Shown piece by piece: positions 49,501 to 62,892 of a stretch of DNA of 64,000 nucleotides. The position numbers were made by a program, and so were the translations under genes. Within the stretch, counting starts at the first letter, position 1, and every line of letters starts with the position of its first letter. Under the pieces are notes generated by a model. It was not told the origin of the DNA, did no database searches, and was given only the letters and a program-made list of their open reading frames with translations. This stretch comes from Stratiolaelaps scimitus (taxonomy: Eukaryota; Arthropoda; Arachnida; Mesostigmata; Laelapidae), in assembly GCA_019614645.1 (NCBI GenBank), contig JABWDB010000008.1, forward strand, positions 8,866,001 to 8,930,000, written 5' to 3'.

Positions 49501-51004
49501 TACGGGTGAAACATTTTTGTCCAGACTCGAACAGAAATGCATCACTTGGCCACACCTGCTAATAAATAAATATATATATATATATATATATATAAGCACA
49601 TTCAGACTGTATCGGAATTGACGCACAATGAGAACCTGTAAATTAAACTCAAACCAAGTATCCATAAATCGTCACTGCTGGGAGTTAGCTAAAGTAAGAG
49701 GAAACCAAAGATAGATTTTCTAAAATATTGTGGCTAAAAATGTGGCTTCCAACGAATGGAGCTTGTGGTCTGCAGAGCCACGAGGCCAAAGACGAAATGC
49801 ACTTCGCACCCCAATTGCCTCCACCCCCTAAGCGCATCACGCCTGCAAACAACTTTTTGTCGCTGTTGCCTGGCCAATTGCTCGCGTGTCTGTCGATCGC
49901 CGATCTTCTCCTTGACGGCGGTGATGACCCTGGTGTATGGTGGTTCTTAGAAGACACGTCATCGTTCCTCAGAATCCGTGGATCGACGAAGACTCCAAAT
50001 CCACCGAGGGGACACCGAGCTCTGGTATTGACGCACGTAAATCGCCCACTTCGTGGCAATCAGAACTGAACCGGGACGGCGTACGTAACACGGATGCTGC
50101 ATCGTCGGCTGTGGTTACCACTAGCCCAGACGGAGACCGTGCAACCGGGAACGAGCACAGCTGGAGCGTTGATAAAGTCGAGGAGCTTCTTGCGCCTAAG
50201 CAGACAGCAATGCGTGCCTATGGCGATTCGGCTACAACACCGCAAATGGTCAGAACGGCCACCCTCAAAGAAACAACTATTGTACTTTTACTGGACGTGG
50301 GTTAACTTAACTAAAATACATGGCGTTCATCGTAAAGTCATATTATATTATTATTGTTGTTGTTGTATTGTATTATATAAGAAGATGATGATATATGGTT
50401 AAGGCACCAGGTATTTCTGTGAAAGTAGCCTATGTCCAGTAACAATACTCTTGTATATGTTATATCTTTGGTATAGGACTATATTACACAACATAGTGTG
50501 AATATAGATGTTATTATATTGTACGATTGTATTAGATGTTATATGGATCGTTCCTTCTGCAGTGGCCTTCGCTCGCTGGACAATGAGTCAATGCCGTCGC
50601 CTCGCTCGGGTCCATACCTGCCTCGGCCAGACACCCTGTCCCTAACTGCGTCACTAATTATTTAGACAAGATAAATAATGATATGAAATTAATATTGGTC
50701 GTATGCTTTTATATTTTTCTACCACTCAGATAGAGACAGACACACAGAAGATTGTGTGGTAGAACTGCCAATGCGGCACATATTAGCCATGTCCAGTCAC
50801 AGTTGAAGCTAAATGTAAACTCGCCATTTTATGTTCTAGGGTGACTTCGCAGCAGAAGACGGATCGAGTCCGGCTGATGATCCTGACGCCAGCGTAGCAA
50901 TGTCTGTTGAGGCTGAGCTGTCAGCGACGGATGGAGATGCTGCCGACGCGAACAAAACAAATCAAGGCACGACATCCCCTCCAAAAGCCAAGTGGAGATT
51001 CTGA
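46551..51004 (+). CDS. Tau/MAP2/MAP4-family microtubule-binding protein, six exons
   Basis: Role by family: binds and stabilises microtubules through about 31-residue repeats. Exons: 46551-46608 (MFSWFSRKKSLPPAEEPPE), 48077-48180, 48384-48473, 49222-49392 (or from 49219), 49973-50080 (or to 50248), 50840-51004. All joins keep phase. The repeat region reads EIKAKVDSFDNIGYRARQG, then VPSKIGSLSNISHKPGGGQ, then LKIFSEHVDFRSAAQSRV: KxGS..NI..xPGGG followed by IF.EH.DF, the tau signature, with about 32 residues between repeat starts. The intron directly after PGGG matches an exon boundary in vertebrate MAPT. The tail is acidic Ser/Thr/Pro-rich, ending PPKAKWRF then TGA. It is short compared with vertebrate tau. 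The first exon is joined on phase only, extra exons in 46609-48076 are possible, and the exon 5 donor is unsettled. Confidence 0.82.
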
Positions 51005-51402
51005 ATCGACTATTCGGCTATAGGTCGTGCATAACCCCCCACAACGATTATCCACAAACAGGAGCCCAACATGACTACCCTTCGCAGAAATTTGTTTCAT
51101 AAGAAATCAAGCGATTAGTATTTCACATAAACCTCTCTCTCCTCTCACACACACTGTCGATAGCATCTACTGAAGTATTCGCATTTCACTTATACTATCA
51201 TCTATAACGTCTGCGAAGAACGATGATTCTCAATGTTGTTCTACGGGCGAGTCATGTTGAGACGGCCGCCTTTGGCATGCACACGTTGACTGGTGCTATA
51301 TAAAGCACTACATATATATATATATACTGGTGCTATATACCTTCGTGAAAAGGTACATTCATCCTGCTAGCACCTGACGGTTGTCTGTGTGACACAGGTT
51401 TT

Positions 51403-51445
51403 CGGGCTGACTCTCAGCTAACATTTAACGCGTCGACGTACCGCG
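51403..51445 (-). repeat. Dispersed repeat, copy 3 (inverted)
   Basis: GGCTGACTCTCAGC, then CATTTAACG and GACGTACC(G), is the reverse complement, with small gaps, of the repeat at 45008-45059. Confidence 0.4.
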
Positions 51446-54400
51446 GCACCGCTATCTTTACGTACGACTGTAGCACTATTTAACTACAAATCGTGTTATA
51501 TATATATATTACTCAACAGCACGATAAGTCGGCTTCCGATATACTTAGGGTACTTTTTTTACGGGTATAGCTCGATCAGAGTGTTAGCTAGTGCATATAC
51601 GAGATGTGGATTTATGTATTGACGCACTATTTGTGAGTGAGTGAGCGTGTGTGTATGTGTGTAGCAAACACGGAACGTTTATAATAACGCTTTCACTTAT
51701 TAAAGCAAATGCTGTTCGAAACGTCACGTACCTAAGCTACCTGGCAAACTGGGCCTTATCAAATATGCTCGCAGTGTAACTTGTTTGCTATGGCAGGACG
51801 AATCGTTCACTCGTGAGTTGCAGAGGAATAATAAAAACCCCAATTTATAGCGAAAGAAGAGTTCCATTTATTTGGGAAATCTAATATTATTATTATTATT
51901 ATCATATAATGCTGCTGCTGTCGTCGCTATCGGAATGTTTCTCACAGAATTTACTGCAGATGACTGTGCGGGTGATAATCATAATTATCGCCGAGTGTGT
52001 CGCCACACGCGTGAGTGGTTCATAAGATTCATATGGAGGCGATTTTGTTGTCTGCTAGAATTTGCTATGCAATTAGTTTTCTCTCCTTCTCGTTAACTAA
52101 TATATATATATATATATATATATATCTGAAGTCCACGACCGCCAGTCGTTTGAGGCTGCATTGATGCGTTGCCCAGCCAAGGAGCATCGGCTAGTACTCA
52201 GTGTTGTACAGTTGCGCTGTACCGCATGAAAAATGAAGCACAGCTATAATAGGAGATGATGATGACGATGATGATAGACGTGTGGGCGGCGGAAACAATT
52301 GATGTTCGTCGATGATACAATGGGCAGGCAGCTATTCGACAAGATGGCGTGCAGTTAGTACTGTAGAGACCTGCATAGAAAGCGATTGCTGGAAATTCTA
52401 GCGGTGGTTAACATATGCATGTTTATGGTGCGCAGGGTGTCTGATAATCGGTCCCCGCCGTTAGTGCTATTGATGCTGCCAAGCATTCGTAGCCGCTATC
52501 ATCCTCAAGTGTGTGCTTCGTTTGCGCCGCTTCAGAGCGAAGCTGAGCTGTCGAATATCGCCGATGTAGCGATAGTTATCGACCATAAAGATCGCCATTT
52601 GCATTGCTCCGTTTGTTTGTAGATCGACTCCTGATGAGTCTGTCAGTCTGAACAGACCCAGATACAGATCAATGTATACGCACACAAACACACCAATGCA
52701 CACACACACACAGGCACACACCCACAGAGAGACCCATCGACGAAGTCAATGACATCCGAATGAATAGCTAGCTATGGTTGCAAGCTTCGTTTCAAAGGGG
52801 AGGCACTTCCTGTTCTGCTGGGCATCTATCTTGCGACACATCTAGCCGTATCACATTTTTGAATTATTAAACAAAGTCGGAAGGTGACTGGATTTATCCT
52901 GCTCAAGATGGAACGCTTGGATATGCTAACAGCTGCTTATGAGATGACTGCTCCTTACACTTCTGCTAGTTTCACTTCATCAGGACGGTCAGCCGGCGTC
53001 GATTCGGATCCTGCGTTCCTGATCATTGTCGGATGAAACGGAACGCACAGGGATTTCTCAAGGCAGAAACACAATGTGTGCCTTCACTACGTCCTTATCC
53101 TTCGAAGGTCTGGGATTTCACAAGGTGTAAGAAGGCATCTACTGATCACGGGAGCGTAAGGAGCTCGAAATGGGATAATTCGAATTTGTCATTGACAATT
53201 AGAACTACGGTTTCAACTACAACTATATTCCAACGAATCGAATGCCTAATTCGATTTGCTATTACTGTTTCTCGCTTTATGTTTCACCTGATGCAATTGG
53301 GGATGTACCCCTCAAGATTTATGAATGGGGTTTGAGTACGTCGTGCGGAAGCGTACAGTCACAAACTTTCCTAGTTAGGCCACACTTTTGTAATTTTCTC
53401 GGCACGACACTATTCTAATTCGTTCTGGATCACTGGTAACTAATTTGTTGGTATTGTCCTGGAAGGAGTTAGATCCCAGTAAGAACGTCTGATATATCTA
53501 TATTATTGATAACTGGGAGTGAGGTATATATGTATATATATATTTTTTTTTTCTATAAAATCACACTTTGGAAATAACTCATTTTTGTTATCGTAAATCC
53601 AAAACACAAAAAACATCTGTTTTCGTCAGTTTTTGTCTTTTTGTCAGTTTGAACCACGGACGTGCGTTTGTCAGTCAAACGAATGCAGCCAAATCGTCTG
53701 GGTACTCGAGGAGATGTTTCACTAGAAAACTCTGATGTATAATATATCTCACTACAAGCAGCATGTACGTTCGAGCCTCTCAGATAATCTGCTTTAAACA
53801 TTTTCACATTTGTCAATCGGACCTTCAACTACAAACAGGCAGAACTACACCACGAGATGCGATGGTTTCTATTCTTGGTACCCTCTTCTAAGCACAGTTA
53901 CGCAAACACATGCACGGCGCCATTGTACGTATATATATATATATATATATTTATATATCTCGCAGAGAAGTCCGAATCAAAAAGCATCAACATCCTATCT
54001 AGGACTGAAATGTAATAGAGAACACATTGTCCATTGTCTCCACTCCACAAGGGATGACGGGCCATGCTTGCCGTTACCCGAACACCACGATCGATGTCGG
54101 TTAACAGAACAAAATAATCAGATTATGACCTCATTATCTGGCTGTCATCCCATTGTGTGTGTTTTGCACTCGACCAAAATGCAATCTGGCCCACGCTGTA
54201 CAACGATCAAGGGGGTGATTTATAGATTCCCTTCGGCAATATATTTTATTATCATTGCAGTTAGCCTTCGATTTTCATTTAAACAGATGTTCCATCACTG
54301 GTACTAATCAATCGCAGGATTCCATTATATATATATATATATATATATTTATATACTTATATGCATGGGACCAGCACCTGACTCGCAGGTGAGGTATTCT

Positions 54401-54818
54401 TCACGATCGCCTTTCCCGGCCAACCTTGTCGGGTCGTCGTTATGTAACCTTCAAAATGTAGCAACTTGTCTGCATTCATTTACTTACAACTAATAATAGC
54501 AGTCGTCGTCGTCGTAATAAGCCACTGATAACGCTATACAGAAGTGTCTGGGTCCCGCGTAAAGGGGGGCGGCTTAGCGAACCAATACGATCATTTACAC
54601 TCCATTACTGCACTTATACTAATATATAGGAGGCATGGATATATATATATATATATATATTAAAAAAATAAAAACTGGCTTGGCCAGTTCGTGTCTGCTC
54701 TTATAATTATAATAATGATAATAACGTTCGCTCTCAATCGATTGCTGGCTCTCACAAAATGACCAAATCCTTACTATTGGTAGATATCGTAATTAATTAA
54801 ATGATTCAACTGTGTGAT

Positions 54819-54823
<5 letters not shown>

Positions 54824-54881
<58 letters not shown>
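54824..54881. repeat. (TA)n microsatellite, longest in the window
   Basis: About 58 bp of uninterrupted TA/AT in intergenic DNA. Confidence 0.9.
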
Positions 54882-54883
<2 letters not shown>

Positions 54884-56332
54884 CAATCAAAGAACACATG
54901 GAGCACTATGTTACATTGGTTCCGTTTGGTTACCCGACCCAAGCCATATCGAATTTACCTGGTGAGTTGGGTTACGCGGACAGGTTATTATCACACATTT
55001 GTTATAGCAAGCAGGTAGAATTTTCTTCACGAATAGACAAGTTGCCGCGGACGACTGAGGTGATTACACTCGAATCATCTTCCGTCCCAGTCCAGCTTGC
55101 CTCAACTCAGTCTCAATGATCAGAACTTCGATCGAACTATCGAGTCGATGATTACCTTTCATCGTTTGTGGTGTCCTCTTTAAACCTATTGAGAACTGAA
55201 GGTTGTGCACGTCGGGACAACACGTTTCAGTACCCGACCGAAGCGGCCCATCCGACACACATTGTATGGGAAAGCTTAGTCTCATTTTTATTATGAATAT
55301 CATCATTATTCCCATCACATAATAGCGCAACAGCAAACCAAAAACTGCTCCGCATGGCGACTTACAAATGGATTACAATTAAATAAAGCGAACAGAGCTC
55401 CATGGGTCATGTAAAAACATTCGCTTACATTTGCAAAACCATCCAATTCGATCGCTCTCACCGCCACCGAGACCCCTATCATTTAAAAGGCATTATAACA
55501 TTCATAGCAGGAATGAAGAAATCTGACTTTTGTTTTGTTGTTGCTGTTGTTGTCGTTTCTCTCTCTCTCTCGCTCTCTCTCCTTCTCATGTATTTTTCTG
55601 TGATAGAAAATGCTACAACCATTGCACATACGATAGATTTTATGCGTTATAGAGAAACTCGGGAATCACCATTCAACCATTTGTCGTGGGTGCAAAACGT
55701 GGATTTTGCAAATGTCGATCCGGGCGTTGACAGACGATCCGCACAATTCCAACAACATGCTCGCTCGGTATCTGACTGTTTGTCCTTCGCAAGCAAACAC
55801 ACACACACATACACACACACACATACAAAAGTAACTGGATTAAGCAAATCCATAGATGTCCGTCATCCGAGGATCAATCGCCATATCACCAGCGCGAATT
55901 TCCACCGAGACACATCGTTCCGGCTTATTCGCGCTTGACCGAGCCGAGTCACGGTCAGGCTTCGGTACTTTCTTTCCATACAACTGATGTTAGCTGTCAG
56001 ATGGTTAGTAGAAGATGTCTTTTATATCTCGCAATGCTTGCAGAATGTGACTGGCAAATCTCACAGAGTTCTGAAAACGCCGGGACAGTTTTGAAACGCA
56101 TACGGGAGTAAGAGCAAAGGCACATGTTACTGAACGAGTTAACAACACAAATTGGAAGTGGGGAAAAGAGGGTTTCGGGTCCATTGTAGAAGAATCGGGT
56201 TAACTCGGCAGTTAATAACCGACTCATTGCAGGTGTATGAGCGGAAATCGTTCACTGTAGTGAAGAGAGGACCGATGGCCGTCCAGAAATACGGGCACGC
56301 CCAGTGGTCACCAGTTAACAGTCAACGGGGAA

Positions 56333-59300
56333 CTATTGATTTCTTGTCGTTGGTTTCAACGGTCGACAACAACTTACCGTGTCTGGTGAGCACCGTCGAC
56401 TGCTGATATGGAAGAAGAAGTCGCTTCCTCCAACGAGCATGTAACTTACGCCATAGCCGTCCTTTGCCACAGGACCAAATCCTCCGCCTGTTGGTGAGCG
56501 CCGCGAGTCGATGAGATAACCAAAGTGACGACACGAATTTTAGAATACGACTTGCGACTTTGCAATCACCATCGGCAAATCAACACAGTACGCCGGGGCT
56601 AATTAATGATGATAATTCAATACAGTCAATAGACATTCATCGAATGAATATGAGTTGTCTTTAACCTGATGTGGGCGATATGCCATTTGCATATTGTTGG
56701 ACGGGTGACTCGTCGCAAGTTCATTTCCTCTAATGTCTCGTGTTGGGTAGCACATTTATGCGGTGACATGCTTTGTTTTGTAGCGAGACATACGAATATA
56801 ATAGCATTATATAGTGTAGCATATCACAATAGCACTATCTCGCTAACATCGATGCAAATAAACTATGGATAATGACAAGTGACATTTCGACGCGATACGA
56901 ACCGGCGGAGATAAACTCTGGCTGTGAGTCGAAGTCCCAGTAACCCGACTGGTTGCACGATGTCTGCGAGGTGGAGAGCCTCCAGGATTCGGTGAGAACC
57001 TCTCGAAGGAAGGGAGACTCGAGTTCGAGGTATTTCGAGGTGAGGTAGAGACAGAATAAATGTCGATCAATGCCCTCGCCCCGCATCGCTCTCTGGTACG
57101 CACTGGAAAATGACCATTTAAATTGAAGGATGAAGCACAGAGGTCGTTGTCCAATGCGATTTCGAATCAATGCTGCTGCTGCTGCTGCTGCTGCGTGTAA
57201 ATGAGCACATTCATTGCCATCAAAAATCACGGTGTCAATATCGTTGTTCTAGAGATCATTTCAGCAATAATTCACTCTTGTGTAGGGCGCTTCTTACCGG
57301 ACGTGCTCCTCGCAGGCTGCCCTGAGAATGGTTCGCTTGTCCTCGTTACACATATCGACGTCGTCCATACATCGGACGAAGTCGCACGACCACCGATTGA
57401 CTGGTCGCACCGTCTCTGTTCGCCCTTCGCGAAACAGCCGAGTCATCGCGGCTTCATATGTTAGACAGAACTTGCCTATAAAGTAGAAATCCAGGACATG
57501 CAGGACAACATGAAGACGGTTATGGAACGTACACACGAAAATGCAAGACGCCAGTCAAGGCGCATTCTGATTTCATTGCAAAGTGAATGAAGTTGAAAAC
57601 ATCAAGTGTACAATGATTTACTTTCAGTACGGCAAATACAATAGCCACGTGCGTGGTAGAGCGATTTTCACCGACCTTTGTCCCGAAAATGCGCCAACTG
57701 TATAGCCATCTGAAGGTACGCGTCGGGTGAGAGATTTTGTCGTTTGATAAACGCCTTTCCATACTCCTGGAATCTGACGAGGTGAAGATCCAGGTCCTCC
57801 AAAAGAGATCTCGCCTAGAACGAAGCGTGACGCAGCAAAATGAGTAAAAACAGGGACATATAATAATAATAATAATAATAATAATAGTAAATAGTAAATA
57901 GCACGTATTCAAAGGTAGATATGTACAATAAACACTGACACAAAAACAAACATCCTGCTTTTATACCTTTGTGACACTAAGCTGCATCTGGTTCAGGCAG
58001 GCTGGTGTGATGTGGAAACGCAATCGCTCTGGAGGTGTCACCGTTGTTTCCTGAATAGGGCGATAACACAGAGTGAGAGAGAGAAAGAAGACATCGAGGA
58101 ATAGTCAATTGTTATGTATTAGAATTCAAGAATTGCATTGTCCACGCATGCATGTATAGCGCGTGATTCGTATCATCATTTTTGATATTGGCTCGCGCTA
58201 AATGACCGGAAGGGTACAAAGCACGACTCGTGCAACAGGGAACGTTCATCGATGACCATTGATCAGCTTCAAATCGTTACGCATTTGTAGAACATTATAT
58301 ATATATGTATATAAAGCTCTGCAAATGCGTATACATATATATATATATATATATATATAGGACTTACAAGTAAAGTTAGGTGTAAGTATAGATGACCGTA
58401 TCATACCTTTGTTGTGACCGCATAGTTCATTGTATTTCCGTTCTCATCATATTTTAATAGACACCGATCCTGCAATACGAGAAACCAATATTCAATTGTC
58501 CGTATATAATATGTATGACCGAATCAATAAGCATGAGCAAAAATTAAAGTCGTTGGTTCCTCAAAGAGAAGAAAGAACCTCGCTAGTCAACTCGATCGCA
58601 GCTAACAGTTTATTCTAGATAGGAAATCCATGCGTCGGGGTTGAAGGTCTTGATGAAATCGCCTTCGAGATTACAAACAATTTATTGTCTATCTATTGCA
58701 CTCACACTATGCATAACAGTCTCCCATAGGTGACCCATTACGGGTGCATCGGCCCACGAATGCTCCGCGTTGAATCCGCCCTTTCCATTGGCACCAATGA
58801 TCAGATTAAACGACTTATCGAACCTGAAATACATTGTCATACGAAGTGTAACAACGACTGAGAGAGGCCATACATTGTTTCCCACCCAATTTCTCAGCAG
58901 TGTCTGCGGCCGAATTAACAGGTCCGGTGAGACAGAGAGAGAGAGAGAGCTCATTGCAGATAATGCCTCATAGTACCAGCCGCGTTGTTACGCTACTAGT
59001 AGTGTATACACTAGGCTCAAGCTGAGAAATTTCAGAACGGTAATCATGACCTTATATGTAGGCAATTTTCATTTTTGTGTATTCACAGACGGTACAGATC
59101 GTCACATGAAGACATAAGGTGCTAGCGATCTGTCAGCCGAGCAGGTCATGAACGTACCAGCGATTGTATCCGTTTCCATGTAAAAGACTTTTGGCGTATC
59201 GGTTAAGTTTCTCGGGATCCGCGCGATCGTATTCATAGGCCTCGTCGTCCAACACAACCACAAATGCCGACGATTCAATTGCATCAAGTGACACTCTGCG

Positions 59301-62300
59301 AACACACAGGCATCAGACGAGACAGAGAAAGAGAGAGAGAAAGAATCGAATTAACGCAACTAACAAGCGTGTTGAAACCAGACACAAATCAGATATGCCG
59401 ATGACGGGGACGGCCACCCAATATGAAATCTACGATAGGACAGTAGTACATCGATCTCATTAGCTCAGATGACGAGGAAGGCTGAGAGAGCAAGATTCCC
59501 TGCCGGTGCTACCTGTTGGGTCCCGATCGAAAACAATTGGCTCTCATTTCTGCCCAGATCCGACGATCCCCGGCAGTCAACGACGCCAGATACTGCTCGC
59601 CATCGGCTCCGCCTGAATCACCCAGGATCCTGTGGAATTGCGAACGAAGTTAGCCCGAGAACGGACAGTGCGCACGAAGATCTTTGTTGCTTTGTTGCTT
59701 AAGCTTGTTGTGTGGCATTTTACGTAACTTTGCTACGCGGATATTACGTGAATTGCCGATTCCGCGTGATGAGTATACGTTAGAGCATTTTGATTTAAAT
59801 GCAATTTGCTGAATCTAGCTCAGCTGCACTCTATAAGAGAAGGATAATATCTGATCATATCTGAGTCGACGGATACGAAGAACGGCAACATAAAGATGAG
59901 CAGGACATTACAAACATGAGGATCGACTACACCACTACAACTTGCACCTCTCGAACTGGATCTGAAGTTCGGCAGGAGAAAGCAGCTTGGCGTTGTGATG
60001 TGTGAGGACCTTGTAAAAGCGGCCGCGGTGCATCACGCAAATGTGGGTTGAGTCGATCAAATGCAGAAGTCTGAAAAGCCGAGAATAATGATTATACTAA
60101 AATTCAAGCACGAGTTGACTGAATCTGCGTTTTTCGCCAACAGGCTTACGAATGTTCTTCCCGACTTGCAAATGTGATATATATATATATATATATGCTT
60201 CGAAATTTCCTTTTGCTGTACTCCGACGACAGCATTCTCGCGCTCCAGCTCATATAAACAACGCCAAATTAAGCAAAGGGCAAAAATGCCAACAAACGAT
60301 CATATATCAAAAGCAATAGCGAAGCACGGGTGTCGGAGACAGTTGGCCTTTCGTGTTTTCTCAGGGTTACGAACCGGTCCACTTCAAATCCAGGTACTCG
60401 CGTCGTGTTGAACATCTTCTCATACTGGTGACTGCACAGTGGTACCAGGCCATTCATCATGATCGGTTGAAGAAGCTGCACATCAATGGCCCGGCGGAAG
60501 ATCAGTGCTGCGTGCGTCTGCGGCAATCACCGATGGCAACACAGCACGATAGGATAGTTATTGCCCCGTTGATGGCGGGACCGAGAAAGAGAAAAAGCAA
60601 TACGTTTAGCTGACCCGATTGACTTCGATCACCCTCTTAGGATTTGTTTACCCTCAACTAGCGAAGCATCAACACCCGCATCACTCTGTCGTATTGCCAA
60701 GACTTACCAAGTTCGCAGCTCGCGCGGCTTGATTTTTAGTAACGGACGCCAGAAGAGGATCCAAACAATAGAAATTCGAGTAGGTCTGAAAAATGACAAC
60801 GCACGTGTGAGCAGCGAGAAGAGGCTTTCATTACAGCAGAAACTTTAATCCATCGGAATATTTTGAACAGATCATATTATGGCACCCCGCGCCTAACGTG
60901 CTGTGTGGCTCTCGCCCGACCTCTCCATGTCCATGTCTCTCGTCTGCGGCGTATGCCCATGTTCTCTCATGTTCACTCACCATGAGCGGCCCTCGACCTC
61001 GAAGGTAGACGAACTCCTCCCACCAGTCGGACACATAATTTGATGCCCACCACGACTTAAGGTACAGATATCTGCATGTAGATAGGTAGAAAAAAAAAGA
61101 AGAAATTTCACTGTTAGGTGGTTGTTCACAGTTATTTGGACGATGGACGAGGAACGTAAAGACGTCTGTAAAGAAAGTCCCTCCCCGAATCATTCATTCG
61201 TTCTGTCCCTATCGTCTCTAGACTTCTCCATCGAGAAAGAGGGAAAAGGGATACAAGCATCATCGCCGGAATTCATTCGAAATCCGCTTCTGTAACAGAG
61301 AGAGAGAGACTTTTAAAACCTCCTGCTCGTAATTAACTAACTAACCTTTGCAACTTGGGCGCGATTGTATTCTCAAATTCCGCAGCCAGTTTCTCGAGAC
61401 GCTGGTATTCTTCCGCCGTCACCAACGGTTCCACCGATGCTAAATACCTGCGGCAGTGTCACTTATTAGTTAGTCGAAGTTACTCCAAAGTCAAGGTCAG
61501 AACGCAATCTGTTGCTCACGAACGAAATCAATCAGAGACACAAACGAAAATGCGCTACGAACAATTCGCAGTTGAAATACATGCATTGTAAAATCTCGAT
61601 CGGCGTCCTTGCTGACGTTCTCGAGCGTGCGCTCGACTGCGTATGTATATAGAATAGCTCGTCTGTACATCAGAACGTACCTGGCCATGGTGTCCTGCAC
61701 CCGTGGCACGGGCAGCTTAGGTAGGCAACCCTGATAGGAAAACAAACGTGGAGAAGACCCCGATAATAGCTTTACACCAATTGTCCATAGCCGTGTCGTT
61801 AGCGATATTCGCGCTCCTGTCAGGGAATCGAATCGCAGTTGAATCGGGTGGAGTTAGTGAGGAGGCAACACAGATCGGCATCGTGTATGCCGTACAAATC
61901 AATATATAGATATATTTCAGTTGCAGCTGATGATGATGGTGGTGATAATGATCGACGACAGTCGCATAACGGACGTTGTTGATATACGCGCAGAAAAACA
62001 TGCAGGTCTAATCGGGTGTTAACGCCAACAATTCTATCGTAAAATATTGTCACGTAAGTCAATGAGACTCAGATCGGATACTAGGATTTGAGTTGAATTT
62101 TAATGGAATCACACCAAACCTCATCTTATATGGAAATCACTACCGACTTTTCAGCGGACGAGAAATCTATAACACTATATAGCGGATAGGATATAGTAAC
62201 ATAACGGAAATGCTTTACCTCTTGCTTCGATCATCCAGCCCTTGTAATTAAACAGTGCCTTCAGAGCGTACTTCCGTATCCCGCTGCACACAAGCCACAC

Positions 62301-62892
62301 ACAGCTTCCGTATATCTGCGAACATTTTCGAAAACAGCAGTAGCAGCAGCAACAACAATAATAACAACAACAACGACAACAACAGAAAAACACGTCCCTC
62401 CGTTAATAACTTAAGGTAGGGTGGCACAGTTAGAAATTCGGCATGGCTGAACTTTGTCCTCGAGGAGCTGCCTAATTTACTCATCAAAGTGCATCTCGTA
62501 TGAGTATTCACTCGTACCATTTAATTGAGCGTTGTCCTCAAAGCCCACAAATCGATTAGAAGGTTTCGTCGACAAGAACAAATGCGGCTCAAAGATTCTA
62601 GTTCCGAGTCCCAATATGATTTTGACATTATATTACGAATTAGTGTACTAATCAGTGTCCGATAGTATGGTAAAGCTTGTCTAAGTCAGATAATCGAATA
62701 TTCCGGTGGACGCAAGAACGATGTCGATAATCACTCATTCTCATACAGATGTTGTTGTTGGGTCAGCAGCAATACAAACCAATGTGGCAACGGATCTGCG
62801 AAAAGTTCCGCTCCTCGAAGGCACCCCCACAAATCTCGCGATCACTGGGATCGCCCCGAACGACGGGTCTATTTGACTCGCTGTCTGGATGC
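56333..62892 (-). CDS. CPT1: Carnitine O-palmitoyltransferase 1 (CPT1), 17 exons, N-terminus missing
   Basis: Role: outer-mitochondrial-membrane enzyme transferring long-chain acyl groups from CoA to carnitine. Exons 5' to 3': 62780-62892, 62219-62315, 61681-61816, 61346-61447, 60981-61071, 60708-60785, 60375-60517, 59948-60070, 59513-59629, 59158-59295, 58706-58823, 58407-58469, 57967-58050, 57676-57814, 57298-57475, 56903-57102, 56378-56487; all phases agree (about 676 codons). Motifs: [66 protein letters not shown] (catalytic His), [45 protein letters not shown] (STS carnitine site), GGGFGPV, FHISS. The first transmembrane exon and initiator were not found. The last exon either reads through its donor to TAG at 56333 or splices to about 56254; neither reproduces a standard C-terminus. 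Confidence 0.93.
57171..57194. repeat. (CTG)n/(CAG)n run inside a CPT1 intron
   Basis: About eight units lie in the 195-nt intron between the exons at 57298-57475 and 56903-57102, roughly 70 nt upstream of the acceptor. On the transcribed strand it reads GCA and, in the frame of the next exon, would encode poly-Ala. Confidence 0.9.

Larger units (their letters stand above)
51005..56223. other. Intergenic stretch between the convergent tau-like and CPT1 genes
   Basis: The near part is probable tau-like 3' UTR; an AATAAA at about 51830-51835 is a candidate polyadenylation signal. TA tracts occur at about 52100-52125, 53931-53950, 54326-54348, 54641-54660 and 54824-54881, and a CA run at about 55796-55825. 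No further gene was recognised. Confidence 0.5.

Noticed and set aside
46551..51004. A previously undescribed multi-gene system
   Set aside because: Neighbouring genes belong to unrelated, well-known animal families, and their order gives no sign of a joint function.
55402..55938. 178-codon plus-strand ORF with a Leu/Ser hydrophobic stretch
   Set aside because: The hydrophobic part comes from a CT repeat and the tail from a CA repeat; no domain and no splice support.
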